DNA from: Microcystis aeruginosa W13-11
GTDB taxonomy: Bacteria > Cyanobacteriota > Cyanobacteriia > Cyanobacteriales > Microcystaceae
DNA length: 13,930 bases
Assembly (NCBI GenBank): GCA_009995705.1
Contig: JAADBR010000115.1
Coordinates: forward strand, 1 to 13,930
Reading direction: 5' to 3'
The first letter of the stretch is position 1; each line of letters opens with the position of its first letter. The translations under genes were made by a program, and so were the position numbers. Under the pieces are notes generated by a model, which was not told where the DNA came from, ran no database searches, and saw only the letters and a program-made list of their open reading frames with translations. Below, piece by piece: positions 1-7,794 of the stretch.

Positions 1-190
1 TTCAGAGGTTTGGGTTTTCTCTCAATAACAGAGGGACAGAGGTGGTTAGCTGAACGTTGGGAAAAACTGATAGTTTTATCGACGTAAGAAGCAGAAAAAT
101 TAGCTAAATTAACAAAATGTACTCTCAGAAAATTTCAAGAGAGATAGGCTTTTAGTGGCTTGGGAACAGGCTTTATCAATCTATTCATAA
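1..190 (+). pseudogene. Decayed coding remnant at the left edge
   Basis: The first 180 bases read as protein-like sequence in frame 1 (FRGLGFLSITEGQRWLAERW, then a charged AEKLAKLTKCTLRKFQER stretch). Stop codons fall at 85-87 and 145-147. From 143 the sense reading shifts to frame 2 (DRLLVAWEQALSIYS), ending in a double stop near 188. A composition of charged, amphipathic residues across a frameshift suggests an old gene with its 5' part outside the window. I do not recognise the family. It could also be chance, since the stretch is short. Confidence 0.35.
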
Positions 191-323
191 TAAATATTGG
201 CAGAAGATTAAAGATTAGTTATTGTGACTAACTCTTTTGATTAGAAAAAGATAAACTTGAGAATCCTCGATCAAATTTATTGACTCAAAATCAGCTGTAA
301 TTAATTTAAATGAAACAGCCCTA

Positions 324-353
324 CCCTTATCAAGGGGGGTTGGGGGGATCAAA
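324..353 (-). repeat. C-rich hairpin repeat copy, reverse orientation
   Basis: CCCTTATCAAGGGGGGTTGGGGGGATCAAA is the reverse complement of the TTTGATCCCCCC-AACCCCCCTTGATAAGGG unit seen elsewhere in this window. The core CCCTTATCAAGGG can form a short hairpin. It lies opposite in orientation to the copies at 451-480 and 651-683. Confidence 0.8.
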
Positions 354-391
354 CCTCAAAACTACCCCCCAAAATTCCCCTGCTAACAGCA

Positions 392-480
392 AAACTTATC
401 AACAATAACACCTGATTTTTTAATAAAAAAACGCAATCGCTTTAAGTTTCATCCCCCCGCCTACGACTCCTTGATAAGGG
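392..480 (+). repeat. Longer dispersed repeat, diverged copy 1
   Basis: This unit runs from AACTTAT through a T/A-rich tract (TTTTTTAATAAA), GCAATC, TTAAGTTT and a C-run, ending in TTGATAAGGG. The same order of blocks appears at 587-681. The C-rich part is degenerate here (CCCCCCGCCTACGACTCC) and the hairpin is broken, so this is the older or more decayed copy. Confidence 0.65.
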
Positions 481-586
481 ATATTATAGCGGTTCTCACC
501 CCTGGGTGGCACAGTTAAACCTTTGCTGATTAAGCTTTTCAACATTAATAATGTACCTCGTGCGAACAGAAAACGCTATATATGCT

Positions 587-681
587 AAACTTATTAGTTG
601 AAAAATAATCTTTCTTTTTTTAATAAATAAAACTGCAATCACGTTAAGTTTGATCCCCCCAACCCCCCTTGATAAGGGGGG
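587..681 (+). repeat. Longer dispersed repeat, copy 2 with intact hairpin
   Basis: This is the second copy of the unit at 392-480. It shares AACTTAT, TTTTTTTAATAAA, GCAATC and TTAAGTTT, then GATCCCCCC. It ends in a perfect hairpin at 663-681 with stem CCCCCCTT / AAGGGGGG and loop GAT. It ends 37 bases before the DUF559 start codon, so it could act as a transcriptional insulator; that role is inference. Confidence 0.7.
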
Positions 682-718
682 CTAAGTACGGTAACATGAC
701 TAACCAGAAAGTAAGCTT

Positions 719-1120
719 ATGGAATTAACCAATCATCATCATCTACCCTACAATCCCAAACTCGTAGAACTAGCCAAAGAACTCCGTAAAAATATGACCA
801 AAGCTGAAAGAAAACTTTGGTATGAATACTTAAACAATTTTCAATATAGAGTTCATCGCCAAAGACCGATTGATCAATTTATTGTTGACTTTTATTGCCC
901 CGAATTAAAATTAGTGATTGAAATTGATGGTGATAGTCATAATAGGGAAGATGCTCAAGCTTATGACTTAGAAAGAACCCAAATTTTAGCAGGTTATGAA
1001 TTAACAGTAATCCGCTTTACTAATCAAGAAGTTTTGAGTAATTTTGAGGGAGTTTGTGGAGTAATTGGAAGTTTGATCCCCCCAACCCCCCTTGATAAGG
1101 GGGGCTTTGATCCTCCTTGA
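719..1120 (+). CDS. DUF559 endonuclease-like protein with repeat-derived C-terminus
   Basis: This 133-residue protein matches the DUF559 family, which is related to very-short-patch-repair (Vsr-like) endonucleases of the PD-(D/E)XK fold. Visible family features are an N-terminal helical region with ELRKNMTKAERKLW (21-34), the strand FIVDFYC with D57, the core VIEIDGDSH with E68 and D70, and the closing GYELTVIRFTNQEVL (92-106). These acidic residues are the likely metal ligands. No DNA substrate is established for stand-alone members. Residues 119-133 (LIPPTPLDKGGFDPP) are encoded by the first unit of a C-rich 57-bp tandem repeat, so the natural C-terminus was replaced or extended. The gene is convergent with cobA-hemD. 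The ribosome binding site is weak. Family call is firm; nuclease activity is inferred. Confidence 0.8.
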   Translation: MELTNHHHLPYNPKLVELAKELRKNMTKAERKLWYEYLNNFQYRVHRQRPIDQFIVDFYCPELKLVIEIDGDSHNREDAQAYDLERTQILAGYELTVIRFTNQEVLSNFEGVCGVIGSLIPPTPLDKGGFDPP

Positions 1121-1206
1121 TCAGGAGCTTTGATCCTCCCAATCCCCCTTGATAAGGGGGGCTTTGATCCTCCTTGATCAGGAGCTTTGATCCTTCCTCC
1201 CAATCC
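1072..1206 (+). repeat. 57-bp tandem repeat with C-rich hairpins
   Basis: Two full units of exactly 57 bp (1072-1128 and 1129-1185) and a partial third (1186-1206) begin with TTTGATCC. Each full unit carries a stem-loop of the CCCCCCTT-GAT-AAGGGGGG type (1086-1104 and 1144-1161), then TTTGATCCTCCTTGATCAGGAGC, which itself contains TCCTTGATCAGGA, a second palindrome. Unit 1 codes for the end of the DUF559 protein. The hairpins lie between two convergent genes and could serve as a bidirectional terminator, which is inference. Confidence 0.85.
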
Positions 1207-1235
1207 GGGCTGCTGCAAATACGGTGGCGAGGATG

Positions 1236-2753
1236 TCAAGTCTTACTCCACTCGATTAAAGCGCTAGTCAACCCTTCTAGGGTGTATTCTTGCGCCTCGA
1301 TATCAACACGACCAAATAACTCTTGACAGGTTTTTGAAGTTTGGGGACCAATAGAAGCCAGACAGACTTTTTCTAAGAGGGAATTAACCGATAATTCTCC
1401 CATTTCTTGTCGCAATAACTGATAAAAATTCTGGACGGTTTTGGAACTAGCAAAGGTGACTATATCGACTTTCCCATCTCGAAACGCTTCCCAGATGCTC
1501 CTATCCATGCGTGCGGGACATCCAGAATAATATGCGGCCACTTCCGTCACCTGACCAGTTTTGGCCGTTAATTCCTTAACTAATATCTCTCTCCCCCCCG
1601 TTTCCACGCGAGGAAAGAGGAATTTTTGCCCCCTAATCGGGTCGGGAAACTCGTTTACCAAAGCATCAGCGACAAAATCCCCCGGGATAAAATCCGCTTT
1701 TAATCCGCGTGAGTGTAAAACTTGGCTGGTTTTTTTGCCCACCACGGCGATTTTTACGGTTGCTAAAGCCCTAGCATCTTTTCCCCAAAATGTCAAGCGA
1801 TCAAAGAAAAAATTAACAGCATTGGCAGAAGTTAAAATCAGCCAATCAAACTCTTTTAACTGAGCGATGGCATCGTCTAAACCTTGCCAACGGTCGGGGG
1901 GACGAATCTCTAAAGCAGGCATTTCCAAGACTTCTGCGCCTTGATTTTGCAAAATTTCGCTAAATTGACTCGTTTGCTCGGCGGCACGGGTAACAACAAT
2001 AGTTTTACCTCCTAGGGGTGGGGGAGAGGACATAATCGCCAGATCCACAACTTGACCAATGACCATAATAGAGGGTGAGAGGGACACCCCGGCGGTTTGA
2101 GCGAGAATATTTTCTAAAGTGCCGCGCCAAATTTGTTGATCCTTGCGTCCTGCTTGGCGGATAATAGCGATCGAGTCGTGAATATTTCGCCCATTTTGGT
2201 ATAATTTCTCGATAATTCGCCCTAAGGACTGACCGGCCATCAATAGCACCAGTGTATCAATTTTAGCTAAAGCTGACCAATCGAGAGACTCGGGATCGTG
2301 AGCGCTCAAGACCGCAAAACAGCGACTAATATCCTTTTCCGTCAGGGGAATTCCTGCCAATAAAGGAGCGGCTAAAGCGGAGGAAATACCAGTTATCAAT
2401 TCAAAATCACAGCCAGCCTGCTTTAAGGCTAACATTTCAGGATATACTCGCCCAAAAACCCCCGGATCACCACTTTTAAGCCGAATAACTCGTTTTCCCT
2501 CTTGACAATAATTAACCAGTATCTGATTAATCTGATGTTGCTCGGCGCCGGGTTGTCCCCCCCGTTTGCCTACATCGACTAAAATACAGGTTTTCGGCAC
2601 GAGGGAGAAGATTTGACTATCCACTAGGGCATCATACAGCAAAACCTCGGCCGTGGCTAAAATTGCTCGTGCTTGCAGGGTGAGAAAACTGCTCTGACCG
2701 ATTCCCGCACCGAGAAGATAAACTTTACCCCGGGGATGGACGACTGCTGACAT
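1236..2753 (-). CDS. cobA-hemD: Uroporphyrinogen-III C-methyltransferase / uroporphyrinogen-III synthase fusion
   Basis: This is a 505-residue bifunctional tetrapyrrole enzyme. Residues about 10-236 are the SAM-dependent CobA domain: YLLGAGIG (12-19) is the N-terminal glycine motif, RLKSGDPGVFGR (91-102) is the conserved SAM/substrate loop, and ELITGISSALAAP (118-130) follows. It methylates uroporphyrinogen III at C2 and C7 to precorrin-2, feeding siroheme and cobalamin. Residues about 249-503 are HemD, which closes hydroxymethylbilane to uroporphyrinogen III. Typical HemD pieces are GKTIVVTRAAEQ (249-260), the DWLILTSANAV strand and the FASSKTVQNF segment. A short linker (MSSPPPLG) joins the domains. 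It is the third gene of a minus-strand run after cbiT and cdsA, 54 bases past cdsA by the chosen start. CobA-HemD fusions are known in several phyla; here both halves look intact. Confidence 0.93.
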   Translation of the reverse strand: MSAVVHPRGKVYLLGAGIGQSSFLTLQARAILATAEVLLYDALVDSQIFSLVPKTCILVDVGKRGGQPGAEQHQINQILVNYCQEGKRVIRLKSGDPGVFGRVYPEMLALKQAGCDFELITGISSALAAPLLAGIPLTEKDISRCFAVLSAHDPESLDWSALAKIDTLVLLMAGQSLGRIIEKLYQNGRNIHDSIAIIRQAGRKDQQIWRGTLENILAQTAGVSLSPSIMVIGQVVDLAIMSSPPPLGGKTIVVTRAAEQTSQFSEILQNQGAEVLEMPALEIRPPDRWQGLDDAIAQLKEFDWLILTSANAVNFFFDRLTFWGKDARALATVKIAVVGKKTSQVLHSRGLKADFIPGDFVADALVNEFPDPIRGQKFLFPRVETGGREILVKELTAKTGQVTEVAAYYSGCPARMDRSIWEAFRDGKVDIVTFASSKTVQNFYQLLRQEMGELSVNSLLEKVCLASIGPQTSKTCQELFGRVDIEAQEYTLEGLTSALIEWSKT

Positions 2754-2807
2754 AATCGCAAATTTGGGTTTAATCTTTAATCTAGCACTTGGAGAAGAAA
2801 CAAATTA

Positions 2808-3725
2808 CTAGCGCAACAAGGGCAGCAGTAAAGTGACGAAATAATATACTAGGGGAGCGGTGAACACATAACTATCAGTGCGATCAAGTATACCACCGTG
2901 ACCGGGGATTAACTGCCCGGAATCCTTGACCCCAGCATCGCGTTTCATCATCGATTCGGTTAAATCACCCAATAAACTGACGATGCCAATTAATAAGCCC
3001 AAAATTAAGCCCGTCAGCTGCCAATAGGGCCAATCTAAATACCAAGCACCCAACTCGGCCACCGCTATACTGCCTAAAATGCCAAAAAAAGAACCTTCCA
3101 CGGTTTTTTTAGGACTAATCAGCGATAAACTGGTTTTCCCTAACCATTTTCCCATGATATAGGCTCCGATATCGGCGGCCCAAATGCAACCGAAGGCCAG
3201 AAAAGTCACTGTCAAAGCGGTTGGGAATAATTTTGGTTCCATCCACGATTCCGGCCAATATCCCATCAGGGGTAAGTTACTGGCCATAGCGACGGGACTA
3301 CTTTCGGGAGAAAAACCGACCCGTAAACGAATCCAATAACTAGGTAAGTAACCACCGTAAAACAAACCAAGAATCGAGGTAGAAATATCGGCAATTGTTG
3401 CCATTTTAGGCTGAAAGAGCAGATAAAAACAAATTAACGCCCCAGCCAAGGGAAACATGGCATCGGTGAGGGGAGCTGTCATAGTTGCCGTCAATAGTAA
3501 TAATTGCGAAACTACGAGAGTGGTTTTAGCCGCCGGTTCAATGCCTTTGGCGCGAACTAAGCGAAAATACTCTAATTGTCCCAAAAAGACGATAACACCG
3601 ATGCCGAGGGTGAAATACCAACCCCCAACGATAATAATTCCCAGTGCGAAGGCAATAGCAAAAATAGCGCTGACAATGCGTGGCCAAGGCATGGTTAATC
3701 CAGAGAAATTAGGCGGCATTGTCAT
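2808..3725 (-). CDS. cdsA: Phosphatidate cytidylyltransferase (CDP-diglyceride synthase)
   Basis: This integral membrane enzyme converts phosphatidate and CTP to CDP-diacylglycerol, the precursor of phosphatidylglycerol. With the ATG at 3725 it is 305 residues. About eight hydrophobic segments are visible, starting with residues 17-50. The family signature is complete near the C-terminus: SMMKRDAGVKDSG then PGHGGILDR (258-282), and the preceding ADIGAYIMGKWLGKTSLS block (184-201) with SPKKTVEG is also typical. A longer reading starts from TTG at 3767, directly abutting the cbiT stop, but that adds 14 residues with no sign of conservation, so the ATG pair at 3725/3719 is preferred. Gap to cbiT is about 42 bases, which suggests co-transcription. 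Confidence 0.92.
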   Translation of the reverse strand: MTMPPNFSGLTMPWPRIVSAIFAIAFALGIIIVGGWYFTLGIGVIVFLGQLEYFRLVRAKGIEPAAKTTLVVSQLLLLTATMTAPLTDAMFPLAGALICFYLLFQPKMATIADISTSILGLFYGGYLPSYWIRLRVGFSPESSPVAMASNLPLMGYWPESWMEPKLFPTALTVTFLAFGCIWAADIGAYIMGKWLGKTSLSLISPKKTVEGSFFGILGSIAVAELGAWYLDWPYWQLTGLILGLLIGIVSLLGDLTESMMKRDAGVKDSGQLIPGHGGILDRTDSYVFTAPLVYYFVTLLLPLLR

Positions 3726-3767
3726 AATTATATAGATTAAGAAAACTTTATGGAAGGTTATCCCCAA

Positions 3768-4358
3768 TTAAAGTTTATCGCCACTTAGGATAAACATGGG
3801 ATCAACGGCGGCAAAAACTTGGTGAATACCCCTAGTTTCTAGGCGATTTACTGCCGCTTGGACAATCTCGATATTACGGGCCTGTAAATTAGAAAAGCCT
3901 TCGGAAAATTGATAGAGGGTTTCTAAATTATTGGCCGTAGCCACGATGCGGCCATTGGGTTTCAGGTATTGCCACACTTCTTGCAGGACCGATTTAATCG
4001 GTTTGCCGCCCTCGATACAGACGCGATCGGGTGCTAGGGATATATTGGGCAGACAATCGGGGGCGCTGCCTTCAAAAACCGTAACATTTTTGACCCCAAA
4101 GCGATCGCAATTACGACGGATTAAACTGGCTACTTCTTCATCTCTTTCAATGGCAATAATCGGACTATTAGGGCATAATAAGCCAATTTCAACGGGAATA
4201 GTGCCGGTTCCTGCACCGATATCCCAGAAAATCCCCCCATCACCTAACCTCAAAGCGGAAATCATCAATAATCTCACCTCGCGTTTACTCAGGGGAATCC
4301 CGGGCAAACGTTCAAACAATTCATCGGGAATACCGGGGGTTTTATATAACCAAGTCAT
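3768..4358 (-). CDS. cbiT: Precorrin-6B C15-methyltransferase (decarboxylating), CbiT-type
   Basis: This 196-residue class I SAM methyltransferase belongs to corrin-ring synthesis. CbiT methylates C15 and decarboxylates the acetate side chain at C12; in other organisms the same activity is the C-terminal half of CobL. The N-terminal PGIPDELFERLPGIPLSKRE (8-27) is the typical CbiT entry segment. DIGAGTGTIPVE (46-57) is the SAM-binding motif I and AIERDEE (69-75) is motif II. Length fits the stand-alone family. It is the first gene of the minus-strand run, facing a 660-base intergenic region to its right. A partner CbiE would be needed for the full C5,15 reaction and is not in this window. Confidence 0.9.
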   Translation of the reverse strand: MTWLYKTPGIPDELFERLPGIPLSKREVRLLMISALRLGDGGIFWDIGAGTGTIPVEIGLLCPNSPIIAIERDEEVASLIRRNCDRFGVKNVTVFEGSAPDCLPNISLAPDRVCIEGGKPIKSVLQEVWQYLKPNGRIVATANNLETLYQFSEGFSNLQARNIEIVQAAVNRLETRGIHQVFAAVDPMFILSGDKL

Positions 4359-4580
4359 GGGGAATCAATTATCGAGAAGCTTCACTAGCAAGCATTATTA
4401 TATAAGTTTGTCAAATTTTCTTTATTAAGTAAACAGGGACTTTTCTCTGCATAAAACCCTGATTATAGTTCTAGAAAGCTATTGTCTGTCATTATAGCCT
4501 TTTTCAGGTCAACAGCAGTTAAGCTAAGACCTATTTTAACCCCCGATCCTTAGATTAGGTCAATCTCTCCCAATCCTTTT

Positions 4581-4602
4581 ACTGTTGCAACACTGCAACA
4601 GT
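4581..4602. promoter_or_regulatory. Perfect inverted repeat, possible operator
   Basis: ACTGTTGCA and TGCAACAGT are exact reverse complements separated by ACAC. The site lies about 225 bases upstream of cbiT and 420 bases upstream of the nuclease gene. A 9-bp perfect arm with 4-base spacing fits a dimeric regulator site or a small RNA hairpin. No run of T follows, so it is not a typical terminator. Confidence 0.35.
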
Positions 4603-4930
4603 GCCTCATCTCAACAAGCAATTTAAATAGGCGGGCAGCTTATCTTAATGATTAGATAGGAAGTTTTTGTTTTGGCGCGTCAGTCCTCGGTCATCAACAC
4701 CAAATTAGGTTACACTTCATCTTTATGGGAAAGGCTGTCATGATCCTTTTTCTTAAGCATAGATTTTCCTAATCAATTTCTTTCGGTATTGTCTATCAAA
4801 TGTTCCTAAATACTCTGGCTATTCAACCTTCTTAGCATCTGTCAGCCAAAAACCATAGACTAACTCCTGTTTTATCAACGATCACTCTAAGTGGCTGGTT
4901 ATAATTAAATTAAAAATGGATTTTAGGTTC

Positions 4931-4987
4931 GATCCCCCCTGTCCCCCTTGATAAGGGGGGTGCCGATCCCCCCTTAATAAGGAGGGC
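4931..4987 (+). repeat. C-rich hairpin repeat, double copy
   Basis: Two adjacent units (GATCCCCCCTGTCCCCCTTGATAAGGGGGG, then GATCCCCCCTTAATAAGGAGGGC) match the family at 651-683 and 1072-1185. The first forms a CCCCCTT / AAGGGGG hairpin; the second is diverged. It lies 33 bases before the start codon of the nuclease gene, so it is probably in its leader. Confidence 0.8.
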
Positions 4988-5019
4988 ATCTGAAAGTTTT
5001 TAATACCTATCTAGTTATC

Positions 5020-5784
5020 ATGTCTAATATCTATCGTCTTGCCCAGGGCCATTTAAACCTATTGGAAACCTGTCCACCGAGATTTCAAAAAGTCTATCTA
5101 GAGCAACTTAACACACCGGCTGACCCCGGGCAATTGGAGAGGCAAGAATGGGGCAGTCAGTTTCACCTATTATTACAGCAGCGGGAATTAGGGCTGCCGA
5201 TCACGTCCCTATTACACGAAAATGAACAGTTAGAACATTGTTTAACAGCCCTATTAAAGGCCGCCCCGGCAATTGCCAAAAATCCGGGAGAAGCTAATCG
5301 AGAAGCGGAACATTGTCGCAGTTTAACTGTGGGTAATTATTTATTAACGGTTATCTATGATTTAATTTTACTAGAGAGCGATCAAGCGGTAATTTTTGAC
5401 TGGAAAACCTATTTAAAACCTATCGATGCCGACAAACTAGCCAAAAATTGGCAGACGAGACTCTATCTGTATGTGTTGGCAGAAACTTCTGCTTATCCTC
5501 CTGATAGTTTATCGATGACCTATTGGTTTGTACAGTTACCCCGCAGCCCCGAACAAATTACTTTTAACTATAATCGCAAACTACACCAACAGACAGGACG
5601 GGATTTACGCCGTTTATTGAAGACTCTCGATCGCTATCTATCAGCATACCAAAATGATTTGGTCGATTTTCCCCATCTTCCCGATTGTCAGTTTCATTGT
5701 CCCTATTATCTTACACAAGAGCGATCGGGCCAGATAGACTTACCCTCGATCGATGATATCCCTGAAATCAATCCTTTTGTCTAA
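5020..5784 (+). CDS. Stand-alone PD-(D/E)XK nuclease, RecB/AddB C-terminal type
   Basis: This 254-residue protein has the motif order of the RecB-family nuclease domain (PDDEXK_1 type). It opens with CPPRF (18-22), followed by WGSQFHLLLQQRELG (44-58) with a candidate motif His at 49. YDLI with D114, IFDWKTY with D127 and K129, and the closing QTRLYLYVLAE (145-155), the RecB QxxxY helix, complete the fold. AddB-type domains bind a 4Fe-4S cluster through one N-terminal and three C-terminal cysteines; here C18 is present but only C223 and C227 are seen at the C-terminus, so a cluster is uncertain. No helicase domain is attached or adjacent, so its DNA partner is unknown. It may act in repair or in exonuclease processing. 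Confidence 0.8.
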   Translation: MSNIYRLAQGHLNLLETCPPRFQKVYLEQLNTPADPGQLERQEWGSQFHLLLQQRELGLPITSLLHENEQLEHCLTALLKAAPAIAKNPGEANREAEHCRSLTVGNYLLTVIYDLILLESDQAVIFDWKTYLKPIDADKLAKNWQTRLYLYVLAETSAYPPDSLSMTYWFVQLPRSPEQITFNYNRKLHQQTGRDLRRLLKTLDRYLSAYQNDLVDFPHLPDCQFHCPYYLTQERSGQIDLPSIDDIPEINPFV

Positions 5785-5874
5785 ATCAGTGATCACTGAT
5801 AACTGACAATTCCCCTTCTCCGCCGGGTTAACCATGGTCGATAATAACAAAAGACAGATCGATCGCTTGCGCTC

Positions 5875-6564
5875 ATGACTGGCAACCACTACCAAACCTT
5901 AGAAATCAGCCATAAATCGACCCCTGAGGAGATTAAACGGGCCTATCGGCGTTTAGCCAGACAATTCCATCCCGATAGTCAAAACAATAGTGCCAGTCAC
6001 GATAAAATCGTCGCTATTAACGCCGCCTACGAGATTCTAAGGGATCCGAGACTAAGAAAGGACTACGATAACCAACTAATCGCTAATTCTCCCGAAAAAC
6101 GCGCCCAACGCACCGCCACCGCCCAAGCAAACTACCATCGTTACAAAGAAGCGGTCCAAGAAGACGAGTCCCTAGTCAAACAGTGGTATAACCAGACCTA
6201 TAGCCCGATTAATCGCCTGATCGGTCAAATTATCCGGCCTCTCAAAGGTCAGATCGATCACCTATCCGCCGATCCCTTCGATGATCAGTTAATGGCTGTT
6301 TTTCAAGACTATCTAGAAACCTGTCGCCAAAATCTCGATCGAGCCAAAACCCTCTTTTCCCAACGGCCTAATCCTGCCAAAATGGCCAAAGTGGCCGCCT
6401 CTCTGTACTACTGTCTCAATCATCTCACTGACGGACTAGAAGAATTAGAAACCTTTACCCTTAACTACGACGATCGCTCTCTCCACACCGGTCAAGAAAT
6501 GTTTCGCATGGCCCTGCGTTTACAGGTAGAAGCTAAACAGATAGCCAGTCAGTGCCAAAATTAA
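5875..6564 (+). CDS. J-domain protein (class C DnaJ-like)
   Basis: The protein has 229 residues. Residues 4-68 form a J domain: helix II EEIKRAYRRLARQF, the HPD tripeptide at 32-34 needed to stimulate DnaK ATPase, and helix III INAAYEILRDPRLRKDYD (48-65). No Gly/Phe-rich region or zinc finger follows, so it is a class C J-protein. Residues about 70-229 are mostly helical and of unknown fold, with repeated Asp-Arg and Gln-rich helices, and probably bind the specific client. It starts 90 bases after the nuclease gene, and both may share a transcript. No membrane segment is seen, so it should be cytosolic. Confidence 0.85.
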   Translation: MTGNHYQTLEISHKSTPEEIKRAYRRLARQFHPDSQNNSASHDKIVAINAAYEILRDPRLRKDYDNQLIANSPEKRAQRTATAQANYHRYKEAVQEDESLVKQWYNQTYSPINRLIGQIIRPLKGQIDHLSADPFDDQLMAVFQDYLETCRQNLDRAKTLFSQRPNPAKMAKVAASLYYCLNHLTDGLEELETFTLNYDDRSLHTGQEMFRMALRLQVEAKQIASQCQN

Positions 6565-6638
6565 ATCTCTAGCCATGGGCAAAAAAAAAGACGAAAATAG
6601 ATCAAGACCAGATTTACCCAATCCCTAGCTTAACCCCG

Positions 6639-7250
6639 ATGAGAGACAAACAATCAGAAATTACCAATATATCGACCACTAGAGATTCTGATCTTTATTC
6701 CTTGCCTCCGGCCGTCCAACGGGCTGCTAATATCCTTTTACGTCAGGGAAGAATCGGTTTTTGGACGCAGATTGTCCTAGGCGTAATTTCAGGGGTTTTA
6801 TTGCTCATTGCTACCGCTAGTTTATTAGGGACGAGACAACGCACTTCCGGTATTGAAATCGGTGTTTTATGTGCGATTGGTGGGGCTTGTTTCTTGGTGG
6901 TCGCCATTTTCTTTTCCTCTCGTTACATGAAAATTGCCCGTCAAATGTTGAGGGGAGATCAAGATAGTCGCCCGAAAAAATCCGATACTATTCAGTTAAT
7001 CCGTCAGGGTTTAATCGCTAATATTATCGGGATGTTTTTAACCATTTTGGGAGCGCAAGCCTTGGCGGGAATTGTCTTAATTAAATCCCTCAATGTTCCC
7101 CAAGGTACTTTTAATGTTGCCTCTAACCCCAGTCAGTTTGTTAATTCTGTTGACCTGTTAATTGTGCAGGCTAATACTAATACAATTCTCGCTCACTTTA
7201 CCGGTATTGTTACTTCTTTGTGGCTTCTTAATCGTATTACTTCTAAATAA
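6639..7250 (+). CDS. DUF3611 family membrane protein
   Basis: The 203-residue protein matches DUF3611, a family of cyanobacteria and plastids with unknown function. Four hydrophobic segments are visible at about 39-62, 72-94, 123-149 and 183-198, with a soluble N-terminus of about 35 residues starting a conserved LPPAVQRAANILLRQGRIGFW block. The closing VDLLIVQANTNTILAHFTG (171-189) is the most family-like motif. The gene ends 2 bases before the ycf20 start, so the two are almost certainly co-transcribed and may act together in the membrane. Confidence 0.82.
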   Translation: MRDKQSEITNISTTRDSDLYSLPPAVQRAANILLRQGRIGFWTQIVLGVISGVLLLIATASLLGTRQRTSGIEIGVLCAIGGACFLVVAIFFSSRYMKIARQMLRGDQDSRPKKSDTIQLIRQGLIANIIGMFLTILGAQALAGIVLIKSLNVPQGTFNVASNPSQFVNSVDLLIVQANTNTILAHFTGIVTSLWLLNRITSK

Positions 7251-7252
7251 AT

Positions 7253-7594
7253 ATGGCTATGCAACGCACCCGTTTAAGTACGCTGGCTAATGTCACCAGC
7301 AGCCGGTTTAATAGCTTTTTTGGTAATCCTTGGCGGCGGATTTCCCTCCAGATAATTTGTGTTTTATTTGGAGTTTTTTCTGGTCAAGCAATTGTGACCA
7401 CTGCTGGTCAAACTGCTCAATGGGATGTCACCGCTGCCGGTTTATTACTGCTGCTTACGGAGGCGACTAGCCGGATTGTTTACCGAAAAAGTTCCCAAGC
7501 TAAACCCGCACCGATTCTGCGAGAATCTCTCAATTTACTAAAAATTGGTATCACCTATAGTTTATTTCTAGAAGCCTTTAAACTTGGCTCTTAA
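7253..7594 (+). CDS. ycf20: Ycf20-like protein (DUF565)
   Basis: The 113-residue protein matches Ycf20, a family of cyanobacteria and algal plastids with nuclear homologues in plants. Family features are SRFNSFFGNPWRRISLQII (17-35), followed by a hydrophobic segment with FSGQAIVTTAGQTAQWDV (42-59) and LLLLTEATSRIVYR (65-78). There are two to three membrane segments. Plant homologues have been linked to non-photochemical quenching; the molecular function is unknown. A second in-frame ATG is at 7259; either start is possible. Spacing of 2 bases from the DUF3611 gene implies translational coupling. Confidence 0.88.
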   Translation: MAMQRTRLSTLANVTSSRFNSFFGNPWRRISLQIICVLFGVFSGQAIVTTAGQTAQWDVTAAGLLLLLTEATSRIVYRKSSQAKPAPILRESLNLLKIGITYSLFLEAFKLGS

Positions 7595-7794
7595 ATCCCC
7601 AATTGAAAAATAAAACCCACGACTCCTTGAGAGTTGACAGAGAAAGGATCATCAGGTTTTGTCCGATTAATACAACAACAACTAACATAGAACTAAGAAA
7701 CTTACTCTACCAACTTGGTCAAGAGGGAGATTTATTGACTATAAACTATAGAATAAAGGCGGTAACTGCGCCTAGAAAGTCGAGGTAGTTCACT

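Larger units (their letters stand above)
191..718. other. Gene-free stretch rich in dispersed repeats
   Basis: No open frame here looks coding. The stretch is AT-rich and holds three copies of the C-rich hairpin repeat (324-353, 451-480, 651-683). Two of these belong to a longer duplicated unit of about 90 bp. I see no convincing promoter for the gene starting at 719. Confidence 0.6.
4359..5019. other. Divergent intergenic region without a supported gene
   Basis: This stretch separates cbiT (leftward) from the nuclease gene at 5020 (rightward) and should hold both promoters. No frame on either strand reads as a convincing protein. It contains a perfect 22-base stem-loop at 4581-4602 and a double C-rich hairpin repeat at 4931-4987. 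The minus strand around 4740-4890 has short protein-like runs (TDAKKVE, PEYLGTFDRQYRKKLIRKIYA) broken by a stop, too weak to name. Confidence 0.55.

Noticed and set aside
1024..1239. Minus-strand 71-residue frame across the tandem repeat
   Set aside because: Its sequence is the repeat read backwards (PPLSRG and IKAPDQGG units); no start signal, and it overlaps the DUF559 gene.
4740..4890. Minus-strand transposase remnant in the divergent intergenic region
   Set aside because: Short protein-like pieces are present in two frames, but none is long or specific enough to name a family.
7603..7788. 61-residue plus-strand frame between ycf20 and the oxidoreductase gene
   Set aside because: TTG start only, no ribosome site, no recognisable family, composition not protein-like enough to support a call. 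The 200-base gap is treated as intergenic.
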